Positions 45,226 to 54,565 of a DNA stretch of 64,000 nt are shown here, in pieces. Source of the stretch: Caldilineaceae bacterium bin34 (GTDB lineage: Bacteria > Chloroflexota > Anaerolineae > Caldilineales > Caldilineaceae). The position numbers and the translations under genes were made by a program. The notes under the pieces were generated by a model. It saw nothing but the letters and a program-made list of their open reading frames with translations. It was not told the DNA's origin and did no database searches. The stretch is from NCBI GenBank assembly GCA_002238555.1, contig MPMO01000011.1, positions 1-64,000 of the forward strand, in the 5' to 3' direction. The stretch's first letter is position 1, and every line of letters starts with the position of its first letter.

Positions 45226-45373
45226 GCAAACCTGCAACAGCCGTTCAGGGTTGCCGCGGCATAATACGGGGCTAGCAACTGCTCGCTGAAATCGGTGGTT
45301 GTGTGCTGAAACCCGGTGTCGTGGAACCGGTTGTGGATTGCTGGACTCCCCTGGTCAGCCCCGGCCAATCCAC

Positions 45374-45402
45374 CCTGACCGGGCCTACCCCTGCCCTATA
45401 AT
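45374..45402 (+). promoter_or_regulatory. Promoter upstream of tnpB
   Basis: CTGACC and a perfect TATAAT (45397-45402) are separated by 16 bases. The GTG start of the tnpB frame lies 15 bases downstream. Confidence 0.55.
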
Positions 45403-45417
45403 GCGTGAAGCCTCTGC

Positions 45418-46775
45418 GTGAACAAGGGCTTCCGACAGGAACGGAAACGAACCTTCCATGCCTGCCCAGCGCAAGTCTACCAGCCCAGCCCAGCCAAGCC
45501 CGAAGTCCTGTACAAGGCCCATCGCATCGCGTTGGACCCGACGGACCGGCAAACCCGCTGTGCCTGCAGCACTGCGGGTTGGCGCGCGTGGCCGGCAACT
45601 GGGCGTTGGACACGTTCCGGGATGCCTGGTTCACCGAGTCCGGCATCGACGGCGAGTGGCTGTCGGACATGGACCTGCGCAAGGCGTTCAACGCGGTGAA
45701 GCGGGATGTGTACCCCTGGTCCGCGGACCTGTGCCAGCACGTCGGCAAGAACGCCATCCGCCACATGGCGGACGGCCTCCAACGCTGGGGCCGGTACTGC
45801 CAGGCCCGCAAGGCCGGCAGGAAGGTTCGGCGTGTGGGCTTCCCGAAACACCGCCGGAAGGGACGGCACATGTCGTTCACCTTCACCAACGGACGCCACA
45901 CGGCGCGCGTGGACGGGCAACACGTCTACATCCCGGCTGTGGGCTGGGTGCGCATGCGGGAGGCACTGCGGTTCACGGGCGACATCCTGAGCGCCACCGT
46001 GTCGTTGCAGGCCGGCCGCTGGTTCGTGTCGTTTCAGGTTGAGACCGCGGACCGCAAGCCGGCCCTGCGACCGGGCCCCGTGATTGGCATTGACATGGGT
46101 GTAAAGACGCTGGCCACCCTGTGGGACGGCGACGAGGTCACGGAGATAGCCAATCCGCGCCCTCTGCAAGCCGCCCTGGCCGAACTGCGGCGCGTGAACA
46201 AGGCCATTGCCCGTTCCTGCAAGGTGCACGGCAAGCACAACAACAGCCACCGGCGGGAGGACCTGTACGCGGAACGCCAACGCCTGTACGCCAAGGTGTC
46301 GCACATTCGCAACGACCACCATCACAACGTCACGACCGCCGTCGCCCAGCGGGGCGGGACCGTGAAGGTGGAGACCCTGAACCTCTCGGGGATGGCGCGG
46401 AACAGCCGCCTGGCACGATCCGTCCACGACGCGGGCATGGGCGAGTTCCTGCGGATGCTGGCATACAAGTGCGACTGGCATGGGACCGAGTTCGTGCAGA
46501 TTGACCGCTGGTACCCGTCCTCGAAGACCTGCAGCCAGTGTGGGGCCAGAAAGCAGGCGTTGTTGCTGTCGGAACGCACGTACCGCTGTGTAGCGTGTGG
46601 CTTCCAGTGCGACCGGGATGCGAACGCCGCCCGCAACATCCAGGCGTTCCACACGGCGGCCAGGTCGGCCGTCGCCGACGCGGAGACCCGTGAGACGGAC
46701 CGGCAGGCCGGCCCGTACGGTCGGCGAAGCGTCAACCAGACAGACGATCCGCTTCCGCTTTGCACAGGAAGTTGA
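45418..46775 (+). pseudogene. tnpB: IS200/IS605-family TnpB with an N-terminal frameshift
   Basis: TnpB is an RNA-guided nuclease ancestral to Cas12 that helps its element persist. The N-terminus VLYKAHRIALDPTDRQTR reads in one frame and continues as LQHCGLARVAGNWALDTF in another; the break is near 45556-45565 and could be a two-base TG gain. All catalytic features of the rest are intact: the RuvC acids in GIDMGVKTLATL and VETLNLSGM, the zinc ribbon CSQCG...CVACG, and CDRDANAARN. No TnpA gene is present. The 3' flank (to about 46800) is where a guide RNA would be expected. It could be a recent pseudogene or a sequence error. Confidence 0.8.
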
Positions 46776-46800
46776 GATTTTCACAGGTTCTGGAGACCGG

Positions 46801-47091
46801 ATGCGGATCCATTCCCCTACGCACCGCCCGATCTTGGCCCGCCTTCCTGTCAAGCCGCCCCGCGCCCGCGATCTGTCCGCCGGCCGCCATCCGCTGCGGT
46901 TCCTGCTTGCGTTCCCCTTGCTGCTGGCGGTTTGCGGTGCCCTGGCCGGATTGGCGGTGCCGCCCGTCCTGCCCGAGGACCTGACGGTCACCGCCGACAG
47001 TTTCTTCCGCAACTACGTGTTTGTCTGGCTTGCCGAGGTACTGGAGACTGCGATCTGGGTATTCTTCAATCTGGCGACGCCCCCATCCTGA
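46801..47091 (+). CDS. Small hydrophobic protein
   Basis: A 96-residue frame with a basic N-terminus and two hydrophobic stretches (FLLAFPLLLAVCGALAGLAV and NYVFVWLAEVLETAIWVFF). It may be a small membrane protein. It has no clear ribosome binding site and lies in the 3' flank of the tnpB element, so it may instead be chance open frame. No family is recognised. Confidence 0.35.
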   Translation: MRIHSPTHRPILARLPVKPPRARDLSAGRHPLRFLLAFPLLLAVCGALAGLAVPPVLPEDLTVTADSFFRNYVFVWLAEVLETAIWVFFNLATPPS

Positions 47092-47127
47092 GACGGGCAG
47101 GACCGGCCGCCACCGAAGAGTCAACGG

Positions 47128-48654
47128 CTATTTCTCCATGGCCTTGAGCGCGTTGTAGACGGGCAGGGGCGTCCAGTCGTTGTTGACAATGCCCCATTGG
47201 GCCCGCTCGGTCTTGTCCGCGATGACGCGGAAGTTCAAGTTCCACAGGATGGCGGGCCCGGCCCAACCCCATTCCTTCATCATCTGAAAGGCCTCGACCG
47301 TCCAACGGGCCTGCTCGTCGAAATCGTTGTCGTTGGCATAACCGTACGCCTCGTGGTAGGCGCCGCCGGCAGCCCAGCCGAACTCGGTCGGCCAGATGGG
47401 CAGGTCGACACCGTACTGCAGCGCGATGTCGCGGTAGCCTTCCATCGTGGAGCGGAAACTCCATGAGTGGTGGGGGTTGTCGCAGGCCCCGTTGAAAGTA
47501 TTGCCCGACTGGACGATCGCTGCGCATCCATCCTGCCAACGCACACTGGCCGGTACGTTGTAGCCGCTGGGGTGGGCACCGATGGCGTCCACATGCCTGG
47601 CCAGCCCGTTGGCCAGCATCTGTTCCAGGTAGGTGAAGTCGTCAACCGCGAGGTTGGGTACGCTACCGGCCGGCGTCAGCGCCCCGCTGATGACGTACAT
47701 GGAGGGGCAGGCTGTACGGATCGCCTGCGCCGACGGAATCAGCAATGTGACATAATCGGCACCATTCAGGGGAAGGTTGCCCCACTCGTAATGGAGGTTC
47801 TGTTCATTCCAGACCTCGATGGCCTTCACCGCCGTGCCGCAATACCGGGTGGCGATGGCGGACATGAAGCTTGCCAGGGCCTGTGGGTCGGCCGGGGGGC
47901 CGTCCACGTCTGTGTCGTAGCCGGTTTCCCGGGCCCAACCCGGTGTGGTCACCACGCTGAAGAGGAGGTCAACGTCGCTGTAGGTGGCGCGGCTTACGAG
48001 CAAGTCCAGATCCCGCCAGTTGTAGCTGCCCTGTTCCGGTTCGGTGATGCTCCAGCGAATCTGCTGCTTCAACCAGTTAAAACCGAGGTCCCGCGTCGCC
48101 CACATGATGCGATCGACGTCCACGCCGATCATGTGGGCCTGGGTGCCGTACCCGAACTCGATGGGCGGCGGGGCGTCCGGCATGGGGCCGCGCTCCAATG
48201 TTGACGGTTGCGGGATGTCGGCGGAGGCCTGTGGCAGTTCCCTGAAACCGGCCTGTGGCTCCAGGGCCCAGCGTGCGATCCAGGCCGACGTGCCGTCGAG
48301 ATCCACCCTGAGCCAATTGCCGCTGCTGTTTTGCGCGGTTACACTGACCTGTGCCTGGCCTGGAAGCCGGTGCACCATGCGGTAAAGGTAATCCGGACCT
48401 TCAACTGCCTGGACGGCAAACCGCGTCGTGGTGAGCACACTGAATGGGACCGGAGTCGGTGTCGGTTGTTCGGTCGGCTTTTCCGGCGGGGAGGGGGTGG
48501 GTTCATCGGGTTGTGCCAACTCCTGTACCGGTGTTGCCGTAGGCAGCGCGGAGTCACGGCCGTCGCCGCCGCTTCTGCAAGCGGCCAGAAATACTGCCAG
48601 TAGCAGGGACATGCACAGGACAACGGGGCGACTGGGCAGGGACGAGGTCTTCAA
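47128..48654 (-). CDS. SH3-domain lipoprotein glycosidase (paralog 2)
   Basis: A 508-residue exported lipoprotein. TTG is the likely start: it is preceded by GGAG and gives a good signal peptide ending in VFLAAC (Cys26). A Pro/Thr-rich linker is followed by an SH3b-like wall-binding region (ARFAVQAVEG to WIARWALEP) and then the clan-A-type glycosidase domain shared with the LysM protein, with E284 (IEVWNEQN) and E424 (WPTEFGW) as likely acid/base and nucleophile. It lies beside a third paralog in the same direction, 66 bases apart, and probably acts on the cell's own or a neighbour's wall polysaccharide. The substrate is unknown. Confidence 0.82.
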   Translation of the reverse strand: MKTSSLPSRPVVLCMSLLLAVFLAACRSGGDGRDSALPTATPVQELAQPDEPTPSPPEKPTEQPTPTPVPFSVLTTTRFAVQAVEGPDYLYRMVHRLPGQAQVSVTAQNSSGNWLRVDLDGTSAWIARWALEPQAGFRELPQASADIPQPSTLERGPMPDAPPPIEFGYGTQAHMIGVDVDRIMWATRDLGFNWLKQQIRWSITEPEQGSYNWRDLDLLVSRATYSDVDLLFSVVTTPGWARETGYDTDVDGPPADPQALASFMSAIATRYCGTAVKAIEVWNEQNLHYEWGNLPLNGADYVTLLIPSAQAIRTACPSMYVISGALTPAGSVPNLAVDDFTYLEQMLANGLARHVDAIGAHPSGYNVPASVRWQDGCAAIVQSGNTFNGACDNPHHSWSFRSTMEGYRDIALQYGVDLPIWPTEFGWAAGGAYHEAYGYANDNDFDEQARWTVEAFQMMKEWGWAGPAILWNLNFRVIADKTERAQWGIVNNDWTPLPVYNALKAMEK

Positions 48655-48720
48655 GGGAATCTCCGGGAGCGACGATGAATTGGTTTCGTGGGCAGGGTCG
48701 GGATCGGCAACTTCCAAGCA

Positions 48721-51700
48721 TCATTTGGACATCGCCTTGAGACTGTTGTAGACCGGCAGCGGGCTCCAGTCGGAGTTCACGATGCCCCATTGTTCCCGTT
48801 CGGTGCCCTGGGCAATGACACGGAAGTTCAGGTTCCACAGGATGGGTGCCGCCACCCAGCCCCAGCCCTTCATCATTTGATAGGCCTGGACGGTCCAGGC
48901 GGCCTGCTCTTCGTAGGAATTGTCCAAGGCAAACAGGTAGGTGTCCCTATATTCCGGATTGCCCGGCGGTGGAGAAACCGCCCAGCCGAACTCGGTGGGC
49001 CAAATCGGGATGGCCGGATTCACCGCCGCCACCGCCGCCCTGTACTCTTCCATGGTGCTCCGGAAACTGAACGAACGATGGGGGGTGTTTCTGAGGCACC
49101 CCGCGTCGAAGTTCGCCATGCCCGTGCCTGTAATGACTGAACAGTAGTCCTGCACGGTGGCTTGGGGCGGAACGTTGAAGCCACTGGGGTGTGCGCCCAC
49201 GGCATCCACGTAGTTGAGCATGCCCAATCGGATCATTTCCTTCAGGTATTCAAGGTCGTCAACTGCCAGGACAAAGCCGTCGGGTCTCCGGTTCGTTCCG
49301 GCCGGAGTCAGCGCGCCGCTGACCACCAACATGGATGGGCAGGCAGCGCGGATGGCGGCCGAAGCCTCCTTGAGCAATTGGACGTATTCCGCCGCATTGA
49401 TGGGCTTGTTGCCCCATTCGTAGTGCAGGTTCTGTTCGTTCCAGACTTCAATGGCCCGAATTGAGGAATTGCAGTAGCGGTCTGCCAGACTTCCCAAGAA
49501 TCGGGCAAAGAATGCGTTGTCTCTCGGTGGGCCGACCACGCTCGCGTCGAACCCGGGTTCGCGGGCCCATCCCGGAGTGGCAAGCACGCTCAGGAGTACC
49601 GAGATGCCTTGTTTTTCAGCTTCCGTACGAATCCAGTCCAGCTCTTGGAAGTTGATATTGCCCGCCTGAGGTTCGAATACTTCCCACCTCACTTGCTGCT
49701 TGATCCAATTGAAGCCCATCTGTTTAGTGGACAGCATGGAACGGGCGATAAGGTTGTTTCCATACCGGTCCTCTCCTCCCAGCATGTGGGCCTGGACCCC
49801 GTAACCCCAAAGCACCTTGGCAGACGAGGGCGGACTGGCCGCGGGACTGGGTTGGATTGGATCGGGCGAAATGGAAATGACCGGCAGGCGGTTGAGGAGC
49901 TGTCCGCCCTGAATCCACTCGCTGTTGGCAGGAGCATTTACCCACCCGACCGGGCCGGTTTCGTCCTCGATCTGCAGCCAAGTGGCTTCCCTGTTGCGGC
50001 CGATGATTTCGTAGGTCGCACCCTTTGTGAGGTTGTCCTCCACGACATTCGAGGTAGGGCTTGGCAGCCGGTGTGCCTGAATTGTCGATCCCGGTCCCGG
50101 AACCAAAATGGGCTTGTCCAGCGTTTGCGCGGTCGGTTCCGTCAAACTGGCGACGGTTACGGTCCTGGTGTCGGTGCCGGGAAACCGCTGGCTGTCGATT
50201 GCAATGAAGGCTTCCACCTGATAGGTTCCGGTTTCCTCCAACGGGAACGCCTTGCTGGTTTCGTCGATTGGAGCCCAAAGATGGGCCTTGTCCTCGCCGG
50301 CAAGCGAGATGTTGAACTCCACCCGGTACTCGGCAGGGACCGCCACCAATTCGGATGGGGCCGACTTGAACTCGGCCACGGCGTCCCAAACCGCCGGGTC
50401 GAGGTCCAGGTTGTTCGATACGTCCAGGACCACGTTCGAGATGTTGTGCCGGGCCAGGATGCCGAGCTTGGCGCGCAAGGCCGTGGCATCGCCCAAATAC
50501 ACTTTCTGAGAACCGCCGGTACCACTCCTGGTGGTAAGCGTGTACTGATGCAGGATGGGGTCGTAGCGCGGCTCCTCCGCGAGGGTGCTTCGGTCCAACT
50601 GCATCATCAGGTTGTCGCCGACCGTATCGACCGCCAGCGAGCCTTTCATCAGGCCAATGACGGACGAAAACGGCATCATCGCCAGTTGTGTGTCGGACAC
50701 CCCCACGGAGTCGACGTGCAGCGCAATGGTCAGCTTGGACCTTGGAATGCGGCCGGTCGCGTACATCAGCAGCGATTCAAAGGGATAGGAGCCGGGCCTG
50801 AAGTCCTCCGGCTCCAGCGGCGCCGGGACCACGACCTGGTCGGCGAATTCGGCCAGTCCGGCCCAGTCGTAGCCCAGGGTGTCCCATTCGGCTTCCGAGA
50901 CCTGCTGAGGGCGTTCCACCTGGACAATCAGCCTGCGGGTGGGATCGTCCGCCTTCAACTCGGCCGCCAGCCCGGCTGCGAACGCGGTGAAGTTGGGGCC
51001 GGCCCCGGGCTGCAGGGAAAGGCCTCCGTAGTTCAGATACACCCCGTGGAAACCGAACTCCCTGACCGCATCGAGAATGGAGATGGACTGGTTCTGCAGC
51101 TGGCCGCCACTGGACAGCATGTTGATGAGAAGGTCGGCCCGTACCGTGCCGTTGGCTTCCGTGTTGCCGATGCCGAGCAGGACCGGCTTGGAGGATGTAT
51201 CAACTGGCGCAATTTCGCCTTCCAGGCCGCCGTCTCCCCTTAGCTTGCTGAACGCAACCCCGACCCGATCGACCACTTCATGGGCGGTGCCAGGTGCCGG
51301 CAGCTGGTCGGCGTCCATCAACAGCGTCAGGTCCGGAAGCAGGGAAATGTCATCCTGCACCAGCAACAGGTTGTCGGGCACATGGTCCAACCGGGATTCG
51401 ATTTGCAGCGCCGACCGCACGATCGTCGATGGCACCGTCTGCCAACGACCATCCCTCCACGTGACCAGCTTGAGCCGTTCAAAAGCCGTGATCTCTTCCG
51501 GAATTGGCATCTGAAAGGTGGCGGGTTGGCTGTCACTGCCCCGGAAGTCAATCAGGAACAAACTGCTCATGGCCTTGAGGCCGACCATGCCCAGCGCGTC
51601 CACTCCTGCCTGGAACCGGGCGGCGTCGCCTCGCATGTTTCCCAGATTGTCCATGGGGACACCGGTGAGGGCCACGCTGGTATCGACGGTCATGTCCTCC

Positions 51701-51918
51701 GGCAGGAAGATTACGGCGATGCCCCTGGTTTCATCGGTGGCAAGGCCTCCCTGCGGGCCGATTTGCGCCCGGTTGTCTCCCAGGTCGGGAAGTCCCAGTT
51801 CCAGCCCCAAGCGAGCCGGAAGGTTGAGCGGCGGGAGGATCAGCACGGTTACTGCCAGCAGGACCAGCACGACGGTGGAGACCGCGCGAAGCGAACCGTC
51901 AAAGAATTCCTTGAACAT
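48721..51918 (-). CDS. Large multidomain glycosidase (paralog 3)
   Basis: A 1065-residue protein with an N-terminal membrane helix (VSTVVLVLLAVTVLILPPL) that may act as signal or anchor. Residues about 270-560 resemble a GH18-like beta/alpha barrel (FGFHGVYLNYGGLSLQPG and DWAGLAEFADQVVVPAP), but no DxxDxDxE catalytic motif is seen, so this barrel is probably inactive. An SH3-like region (EIIGRNREATWLQIEDETG) is at about 640-700, then the clan-A-type glycosidase domain shared with the two paralogs, with E828 (IEVWNEQN) and E976 (WPTEFGW). I chose the ATG at 51918 directly before the membrane helix; the frame is open further upstream. The combination suggests a wall-anchored enzyme with two glycan-binding barrels. 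Confidence 0.75.
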   Translation of the reverse strand: MFKEFFDGSLRAVSTVVLVLLAVTVLILPPLNLPARLGLELGLPDLGDNRAQIGPQGGLATDETRGIAVIFLPEDMTVDTSVALTGVPMDNLGNMRGDAARFQAGVDALGMVGLKAMSSLFLIDFRGSDSQPATFQMPIPEEITAFERLKLVTWRDGRWQTVPSTIVRSALQIESRLDHVPDNLLLVQDDISLLPDLTLLMDADQLPAPGTAHEVVDRVGVAFSKLRGDGGLEGEIAPVDTSSKPVLLGIGNTEANGTVRADLLINMLSSGGQLQNQSISILDAVREFGFHGVYLNYGGLSLQPGAGPNFTAFAAGLAAELKADDPTRRLIVQVERPQQVSEAEWDTLGYDWAGLAEFADQVVVPAPLEPEDFRPGSYPFESLLMYATGRIPRSKLTIALHVDSVGVSDTQLAMMPFSSVIGLMKGSLAVDTVGDNLMMQLDRSTLAEEPRYDPILHQYTLTTRSGTGGSQKVYLGDATALRAKLGILARHNISNVVLDVSNNLDLDPAVWDAVAEFKSAPSELVAVPAEYRVEFNISLAGEDKAHLWAPIDETSKAFPLEETGTYQVEAFIAIDSQRFPGTDTRTVTVASLTEPTAQTLDKPILVPGPGSTIQAHRLPSPTSNVVEDNLTKGATYEIIGRNREATWLQIEDETGPVGWVNAPANSEWIQGGQLLNRLPVISISPDPIQPSPAASPPSSAKVLWGYGVQAHMLGGEDRYGNNLIARSMLSTKQMGFNWIKQQVRWEVFEPQAGNINFQELDWIRTEAEKQGISVLLSVLATPGWAREPGFDASVVGPPRDNAFFARFLGSLADRYCNSSIRAIEVWNEQNLHYEWGNKPINAAEYVQLLKEASAAIRAACPSMLVVSGALTPAGTNRRPDGFVLAVDDLEYLKEMIRLGMLNYVDAVGAHPSGFNVPPQATVQDYCSVITGTGMANFDAGCLRNTPHRSFSFRSTMEEYRAAVAAVNPAIPIWPTEFGWAVSPPPGNPEYRDTYLFALDNSYEEQAAWTVQAYQMMKGWGWVAAPILWNLNFRVIAQGTEREQWGIVNSDWSPLPVYNSLKAMSK

Positions 51919-52421
51919 GCGGGAGGGTCCGTGGGGTTGAGGGAGTCGCGGGTGGAGAAAGCCGGCTTGGACGGCGACATGTCGAAACCGCCGGCTGGTC
52001 CCGGGGGCCTTGACGGACCCCTTTGTCTGAACGGGCAGCTCCGTCACGAGAGCGGAACTGTAGCCGGTGGCAACCGATGGTTGGTCTGTGTCGGGCGTTG
52101 AGCGGAGGGTCCATTGGCAATGCAGGACATTATATAGCCGTGATCCGGGGCGAGTCCGGTACCCGCCTCAGTGCATGGTGCACAGCGGGTTGGAGTTGCC
52201 TCGGTCAAATGCACCTCCCGGCATGTTGCCGACAGGCGACAGCTGGTTACATGTTTGCCTGCGCAGTGTACCCAAGTCCCGCGGCGTTCAATCCCGGAGC
52301 CTGACCGGTCACCGCCATGCAACTTGACTCCCCGGCTTGGGGTTGCATACACTCCCCGCAAGCGCAGCGGCTGAATAGCCTGCGTTGCCCACAGTCTGCG
52401 CCAGATAGGAGATTCCGATTC
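51919..52421. other. Divergent region between glycosidase 3 and the SWIM gene
   Basis: No gene is supported. A minus-strand TATAAT at 52129-52134 could be a -10 box for the large glycosidase; its -35 region is poor. The plus-strand AGGAG at 52407-52411 serves the SWIM gene. Confidence 0.4.
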
Positions 52422-52676
52422 ATGTACTCCGCCGAAAGTCGCATCATCAAGGCCCGACAGTACTTTGAGGAGCGTGATGAGCGAATTCGCGTGGAGTCGC
52501 TAAGATGCACGTTTGAAGGCGAACACTCCAGTCACGTGATCGAATACGAAAATCACGTGTGGAAGTGCGACTGCGAAGAGTTCCTGAGAACGTTCGTCTG
52601 TGCCCATATCATGGCTATCGAGAAGACCTTGGGGGCCGGTGTCTCTCCGGCCGTGAAGCCGGAAGCCGCTTCCTGA
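52422..52676 (+). CDS. Small SWIM zinc-finger protein
   Basis: An 84-residue protein with a single SWIM motif, C49-D-C51 and C60-A-H62 in KCDCEEFLRTFVCAHI, which binds zinc and usually mediates contact with DNA or proteins. An N-terminal helix (RIIKARQYFEERDERIRVESL) and a short C-terminal tail complete it. SWIM domains normally occur within larger proteins (SWI2/SNF2, MuDR); a free-standing one is a bare adaptor. The ATG follows AGGAG. It points the same way as ugd. Confidence 0.75.
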   Translation: MYSAESRIIKARQYFEERDERIRVESLRCTFEGEHSSHVIEYENHVWKCDCEEFLRTFVCAHIMAIEKTLGAGVSPAVKPEAAS

Positions 52677-52816
52677 TCCGCCGCGCGTGCCGGCGGCCTC
52701 CCGGGTCGGATGGGCAAACGCGGATTGTCTCCCAGGGGATCGCGCTGCATCAACGTCCGCGCCCCTGATTCAAAGCCGGCAACGGAACGGTCCGCCACCG
52801 GCTTGGCATTGAGCTG

Positions 52817-54148
52817 ATGGCCCGCATCTCCATTGTCGGAACCGGTTACGTCGGGTTGGTGGCGGCAGCCTGTTTCGCAGACCTTGGCAACCGGGTGGTT
52901 TGCGTCGACATCGACGCAGACAAGATCGCCGCGCTGCGGAGCGGAAGGGTGCCCATATGGGAGCCCGGTTTGCAGGAGCTGGTTGCGCGCAACACCGCAG
53001 CCGAACGTCTGTTCTTCACCACCGACTATCGAGATGGGCTGGCGGGATCACAGTTCATCTTTCTGTGCGTGGACACGCCGTCGCTGGATGATGGCCGTCC
53101 CGACATGCGGCGGGTGGAGGCGGCGGTCACCTCCATTGCGGCATCCGTAACGCACCCGGTGGTTTTGGTCAACAAAAGCACGGTTCCCGTGGGGACCGGC
53201 GAATGGGTCGAGGAGCGGTTGGCCTCGGGCAAGCTTGCCGGCAGTCAGGTTTCGGTGGCCAGCTGCCCGGAATTTCTGCGCGAGGGATCGGCGGTCCAGG
53301 ACTTCATGCATCCGGACCGCATCGTGATTGGCTGCCCCTTGCCGGACGTGGCCCGCCGGGTGGCCGATCTCCACAAGCCGCTGGCGGCCCCGTTGGTGTT
53401 CACGGACTTGCGAACCGCCGAGCTAATCAAGTTCGCCAGCAATGGCTATCTGGCCACGCGCATCAGCTTTGTCAACCACATTGCCCGGCTGTGCGAAGCC
53501 ACCGGGGTGGATGTTCAGGAGGTGGCGCGGGGCATGGCCCTGGACAGTCGCATCGGCGACGGATTCCTGTCCCCTGGTCTTGGGTTTGGCGGCAGCTGTT
53601 TTCCCAAGGACCTGCGGGCACTCAGGTATCTGGGCCACAGCTACGGGATCGACACCGCCCTGCCGGACGCGGTCCTGTCCATCAACCGTGCGGCCCGCGC
53701 ATGGGTGCCGGAGCAGGTGCGGGCGCTGTTGGGGGAGCGCGTGCACGGGGCCGAGATTGGCTTGCTCGGCCTGGCCTTCAAGCCGGGTACCGACGACCTG
53801 CGCGAAGCACCCGCGATGGACATTGCCAGGGAGTTGCAACGTGCGGGCTGCACTGTCAGGGCATACGATCCGGCTGCCCTGCACAAGGCCTCGGCCCTCC
53901 TGCCGGACCTGGTGCCGGCCCGCAACGCGTGGGAACTGGCCGAGGGAGCCGATGTCCTCGTGATTTGCACCGAGTGGAACGAGTTCCGGCACCTGGACAT
54001 GAAGCGCATCGCGTCGATTATGCGCCGCCGCATTCTGCTGGACGGGCGCGGTGTCTGCGATCCGGCGGCCATGCGGAAACTGGGCTTCGTCTTTCGCGGG
54101 ATTGGCCGCGGCCAGGCCTGGGAACGGGAGGCCGGACGGCGTGCTTAG
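52817..54148 (+). CDS. ugd: UDP-glucose 6-dehydrogenase
   Basis: Oxidises UDP-glucose to UDP-glucuronic acid with two NAD+, supplying sugar acids for surface polysaccharides. NAD motif SIVGTGYVGLVAAACFADLG at the start, VNKSTVPVGTG at about 115-125, and the catalytic Cys261 in GFGGSCFPKD. The length of 443 is typical. It heads a compact plus-strand run: acpS starts eight bases before its stop. Confidence 0.93.
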   Translation: MARISIVGTGYVGLVAAACFADLGNRVVCVDIDADKIAALRSGRVPIWEPGLQELVARNTAAERLFFTTDYRDGLAGSQFIFLCVDTPSLDDGRPDMRRVEAAVTSIAASVTHPVVLVNKSTVPVGTGEWVEERLASGKLAGSQVSVASCPEFLREGSAVQDFMHPDRIVIGCPLPDVARRVADLHKPLAAPLVFTDLRTAELIKFASNGYLATRISFVNHIARLCEATGVDVQEVARGMALDSRIGDGFLSPGLGFGGSCFPKDLRALRYLGHSYGIDTALPDAVLSINRAARAWVPEQVRALLGERVHGAEIGLLGLAFKPGTDDLREAPAMDIARELQRAGCTVRAYDPAALHKASALLPDLVPARNAWELAEGADVLVICTEWNEFRHLDMKRIASIMRRRILLDGRGVCDPAAMRKLGFVFRGIGRGQAWEREAGRRA

Positions 54149-54515
54149 AACCGGGGTCGACCTGCTCAGCCTGGAACGGTTTGCCAAGGTCCGCGACCGG
54201 TTTGGCGAGCGTTTCCTGAACCGGGTTTTCACTCCCCTGGAACGGGAGCAGTGCGGTCACAGTGTACAATCGCTGGCTGGATGTTTTGCCCTTAAGGAAG
54301 CGGTATCGAAAGTGCTTGGCACGGGGCTGTGGCGGTCCGGAGTGGCGTGGCAGGACATCGAAATCCTGCGCGATCAGGTTACCGGTGAACCGGGCCTTCG
54401 CCTCAGCGACCACGCCCGGGCCGTGGCCGAGGCGCGCGGGGTGGACACATGGTCGATCAGTTTGTCCCATGACGGTCCCTGGGTGCTCGCCTTCGTCGTG
54501 GCCGTCCGGCAATGA
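54141..54515 (+). CDS. acpS: Holo-[acyl-carrier-protein] synthase
   Basis: Transfers the phosphopantetheine arm from CoA to acyl carrier protein. GTG start overlapping the ugd stop. The magnesium-binding D is in GVDLLSLERF; the second motif FALKEAVSKVLGTGL is complete; SLSHDGPWVLAFV follows. Length 124 is typical. It precedes pyrG. Confidence 0.92.
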   Translation: MLRTGVDLLSLERFAKVRDRFGERFLNRVFTPLEREQCGHSVQSLAGCFALKEAVSKVLGTGLWRSGVAWQDIEILRDQVTGEPGLRLSDHARAVAEARGVDTWSISLSHDGPWVLAFVVAVRQ

Positions 54516-54565
54516 AGGCTTCGCGCCCTGCCGAACCGCAAAAATCCGCGAGGAAACCTCTCGAC

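Noticed and set aside
46801..47091. Guide-RNA locus in place of the small hydrophobic gene
   Set aside because: Right-end guide RNAs of TnpB elements usually lie directly at the tnpB 3' end; this stretch begins after it and I could not identify a scaffold, so it stays listed as a weak gene.
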